From: Litorilituus sediminis
Lineage (GTDB): Bacteria > Pseudomonadota > Gammaproteobacteria > Enterobacterales > Alteromonadaceae
Direction: 5' to 3'
NCBI RefSeq assembly: GCF_004295665.1
Contig: NZ_CP034759.1
Location: 1,240,001-1,304,000 of the forward strand
DNA length: 64,000 bases
Shown: positions 62,182 through 64,000 of the stretch, in pieces
Position numbering within the stretch: position 1 is the first letter of the stretch
Layout: every line of letters begins with the position of its first letter
Program-made: the position numbers and the translations under genes
The notes under the pieces: model-generated
Database searches by the model: none
What the model was told of the DNA's origin: nothing
What the model saw: only the letters and a program-made list of their open reading frames with translations

Positions 62182-64000
62182 TTATTTAATAATTTCATCA
62201 TCTGAAATCAAAATAAGCTGACCATCATTAGCTATATAATTCACCATTTGCATTTGCATCTCTTTAAATGCGCGTAATGCTAATTCAGCAGTTGGTGCTA
62301 CATCCTGATTAGGATTGATTAACGAAGAGTGATGACCTGCAGTAAAGCGTACCGCGCCAGATATTTTAGCTTCAGGGCTTACTGTTGTCATACTAACAGG
62401 ATCTAAGCCTAATAGTGCTATCAATGGCTCAGTACCAGCAACAGGCGAGCTAGAGACAACATTTGGCAGCACTTGATCAGGTAGATTCTCACCACCATCT
62501 CCAACCACTTCTTGAAGTAAAATAGGCGTTTCTGTCGCTTTTAATGCAGCAGCATAGTTCATCGGCTCAGCATCATCTAATGCCATTTGGAATGCAGTTG
62601 CCGCTTGTACCATAGTGCTCGATAACGCAGCAGCATCTTCCGGCGATAACGTTGTTTGGTATGTTGCATAAGTTTGCATTAAGAAACCAATAAATACCGC
62701 ACCATCTGCTGGGGATAAGCCACCTTGGTTATTATCAGCAAAATATTGTTGGAAGCCTTCATCACCACCATAAGCAAGGACTGACTGCAGCAATGGTCCA
62801 AATGTATTTGAACCTATGATAGCGCCAAAACCTAGCCCTTGCATTGGCACATTTAATGTCGCCGCCTGTACTTTAAACATGGCATTGATTTGTTCTGACT
62901 GCTCAGACTCAGGCACACTAGTATTTGCTAAAGCTAAGAATTGTGAACCACCGATAGAGCCTAAAGATAAACCAGTAAAGTATACTTTAGATTTATCAAT
63001 ATCTGCGCCATTTAGGAAGTTCAAACCAAAGCGTAAGCCTAATAAGTCAATAACAGCTTGTCGACCATTTGAAGCTGTTGTGCTAAAGCTTTGCAAGTTA
63101 ATATAATCAAGCGGATTCACCGAGGCATCGATATTATTGTTACCATCTCCGGTTAAATCAAACCCACGTGAATTAAATAGCGGGTAATCAATCGCAACAC
63201 TAGCAATACCAAATAAAGATAGCATTGCCGTTGTTGTTAGCATATCTTCTTTCTTTGATGGAATACCGTGCTGAAGAATAACAACCGGCCAACCTGCTTC
63301 AGGCTTTTCAATTGCACCTAAACCTAAACTTGGGCGAAGTGCATTAACCACAGCAAGATCTGGCACTGTCATTTGCACTTCAACATTTTGGAAGCTATTA
63401 ATCTTTGGAATCGGGTTATATTTGGTAAGATTACGCTCTGTATCTAGCCCAGCTAAAACTGGGTTATCAGACGTACTAAAGTCACGTAAACCAAAAGACA
63501 TACAAACAGCATCATTGGTACCAATTGGCTCAGCTGGGATTAACTCTGGGTTACTTGCTGTAAGTCCAGCTATTGCGGCACCTGAATCACAAAGTGCGTT
63601 CATCCAAGTATTAAGTGGAGCAAGTGGATTCTCTGCACTTGGAGTATGTAAATAATATGGTAAAGACACATTACCTAAGTAGTAATTTGCTGAACTATAT
63701 AAAGCAATATTTTGCGCATCTGCCGGGTCTGTTGGATCTAATAACTCAGCTTGAATCATCACGTCAGCAACAGAAAGCGTAGTATCCTGTACATTAATAG
63801 CTGGTACAGGTACAAGCGGAGTTTCCGTCAGACCAGATAATAATAATTGCTTACTAACGCCTAACACTTGGCCAACAGATTGAGTTGTCATTGCCATTGA
63901 ATAAGCGATACTCTCTTTATCAACACCTGCGGCAACAACTGCGCCTTCATAGCTATTGATTATGCCCTGTAGCATTAACTGACTTTCAGAGCCAAGCGGC
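62182..64000 (-). CDS. VolA/Pla-1-type extracellular lipase, C-terminal part (cut by window edge)
   Basis: The frame runs open off the right edge: upstream of an internal ATG at 63975 the codons continue as PLGSESQL, so the true start is beyond 64000. At least 606 residues are present. The Ser-hydrolase motif is YFTGLSLGSIGGSQFLA (GxSxG as GLSLG), preceded by the strand and oxyanion region with VVILQHGIPSKKEDM. This matches the Pla-1/cef family, including VolA, a surface lysophospholipase of Vibrio cholerae that frees fatty acids from lecithin. The likely lipoprotein signal is outside the window. Confidence 0.88.
   Translation of the reverse strand, partial: PLGSESQLMLQGIINSYEGAVVAAGVDKESIAYSMAMTTQSVGQVLGVSKQLLLSGLTETPLVPVPAINVQDTTLSVADVMIQAELLDPTDPADAQNIALYSSANYYLGNVSLPYYLHTPSAENPLAPLNTWMNALCDSGAAIAGLTASNPELIPAEPIGTNDAVCMSFGLRDFSTSDNPVLAGLDTERNLTKYNPIPKINSFQNVEVQMTVPDLAVVNALRPSLGLGAIEKPEAGWPVVILQHGIPSKKEDMLTTTAMLSLFGIASVAIDYPLFNSRGFDLTGDGNNNIDASVNPLDYINLQSFSTTASNGRQAVIDLLGLRFGLNFLNGADIDKSKVYFTGLSLGSIGGSQFLALANTSVPESEQSEQINAMFKVQAATLNVPMQGLGFGAIIGSNTFGPLLQSVLAYGGDEGFQQYFADNNQGGLSPADGAVFIGFLMQTYATYQTTLSPEDAAALSSTMVQAATAFQMALDDAEPMNYAAALKATETPILLQEVVGDGGENLPDQVLPNVVSSSPVAGTEPLIALLGLDPVSMTTVSPEAKISGAVRFTAGHHSSLINPNQDVAPTAELALRAFKEMQMQMVNYIANDGQLILISDDEIIK

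Overview
The window reads as chromosome of a marine, AT-rich gammaproteobacterium of the Alteromonadales, most like Colwelliaceae (Colwellia, Thalassotalea). This rests on the polar-flagellum gene set (tandem flagellins with FlaG, FlgT/FlgO/FlgP, CheV-CheR beside flgB), a marine-type PstS beside PhoBR, and a VolA-type lipase. The genus is an inference.

Layout. Positions 1-23200 hold a polar flagellar locus: the 5' part of fliD, four paralogous flagellin genes with flaG between the first two, then flgL-K-J-I-H-G-F, flgE-D-C-B and cheR-cheV on the minus strand. flgA-flgM-flgN are on the plus strand, followed by flgP/flgO (minus) and flgT (plus). Three flagellin genes and flgM carry sigma-28 promoters with exact 15-bp spacing. 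A terminator plus a strong sigma-54 promoter splits flgE from flgF. flgO and flgT diverge from overlapping sigma-54-like sites.

A tRNA-Arg(CCT), a 46-residue predicted membrane peptide and a histidine-kinase-like protein without its phospho-accepting His (23672-26011) come next. Central carbon metabolism follows: tkt-epd-pgk, then a class II fructose-bisphosphate aldolase with its own promoter and candidate operators. Then come a DUF481 protein, ettA, a PilZ protein, a GcvR-like ACT protein and a phosphate block (pstS-like, phoR, phoB and a porin, with candidate Pho boxes). An IS1182-type element sits in the terminator between phoB and the porin and has duplicated its palindrome.

The rest is mixed housekeeping: an orphan sensor kinase, rdgC, an HDOD protein, trhP-yfhL, cysB, an unknown membrane-anchored coiled-coil protein, an IS4-type element, a small unknown protein, topA, a ureohydrolase, an Ig-repeat lipoprotein, a dicarboxylate/amino-acid symporter, sohB and the 3' part of a VolA-like lipase that runs off the end.

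No CRISPR array, prophage, toxin-antitoxin pair or recognisable defence island was seen. The most unusual items are the degenerate kinase, the IS targeting a terminator palindrome, the candidate Pho box on the porin, the shared flgO/flgT promoter site and two unassigned genes.
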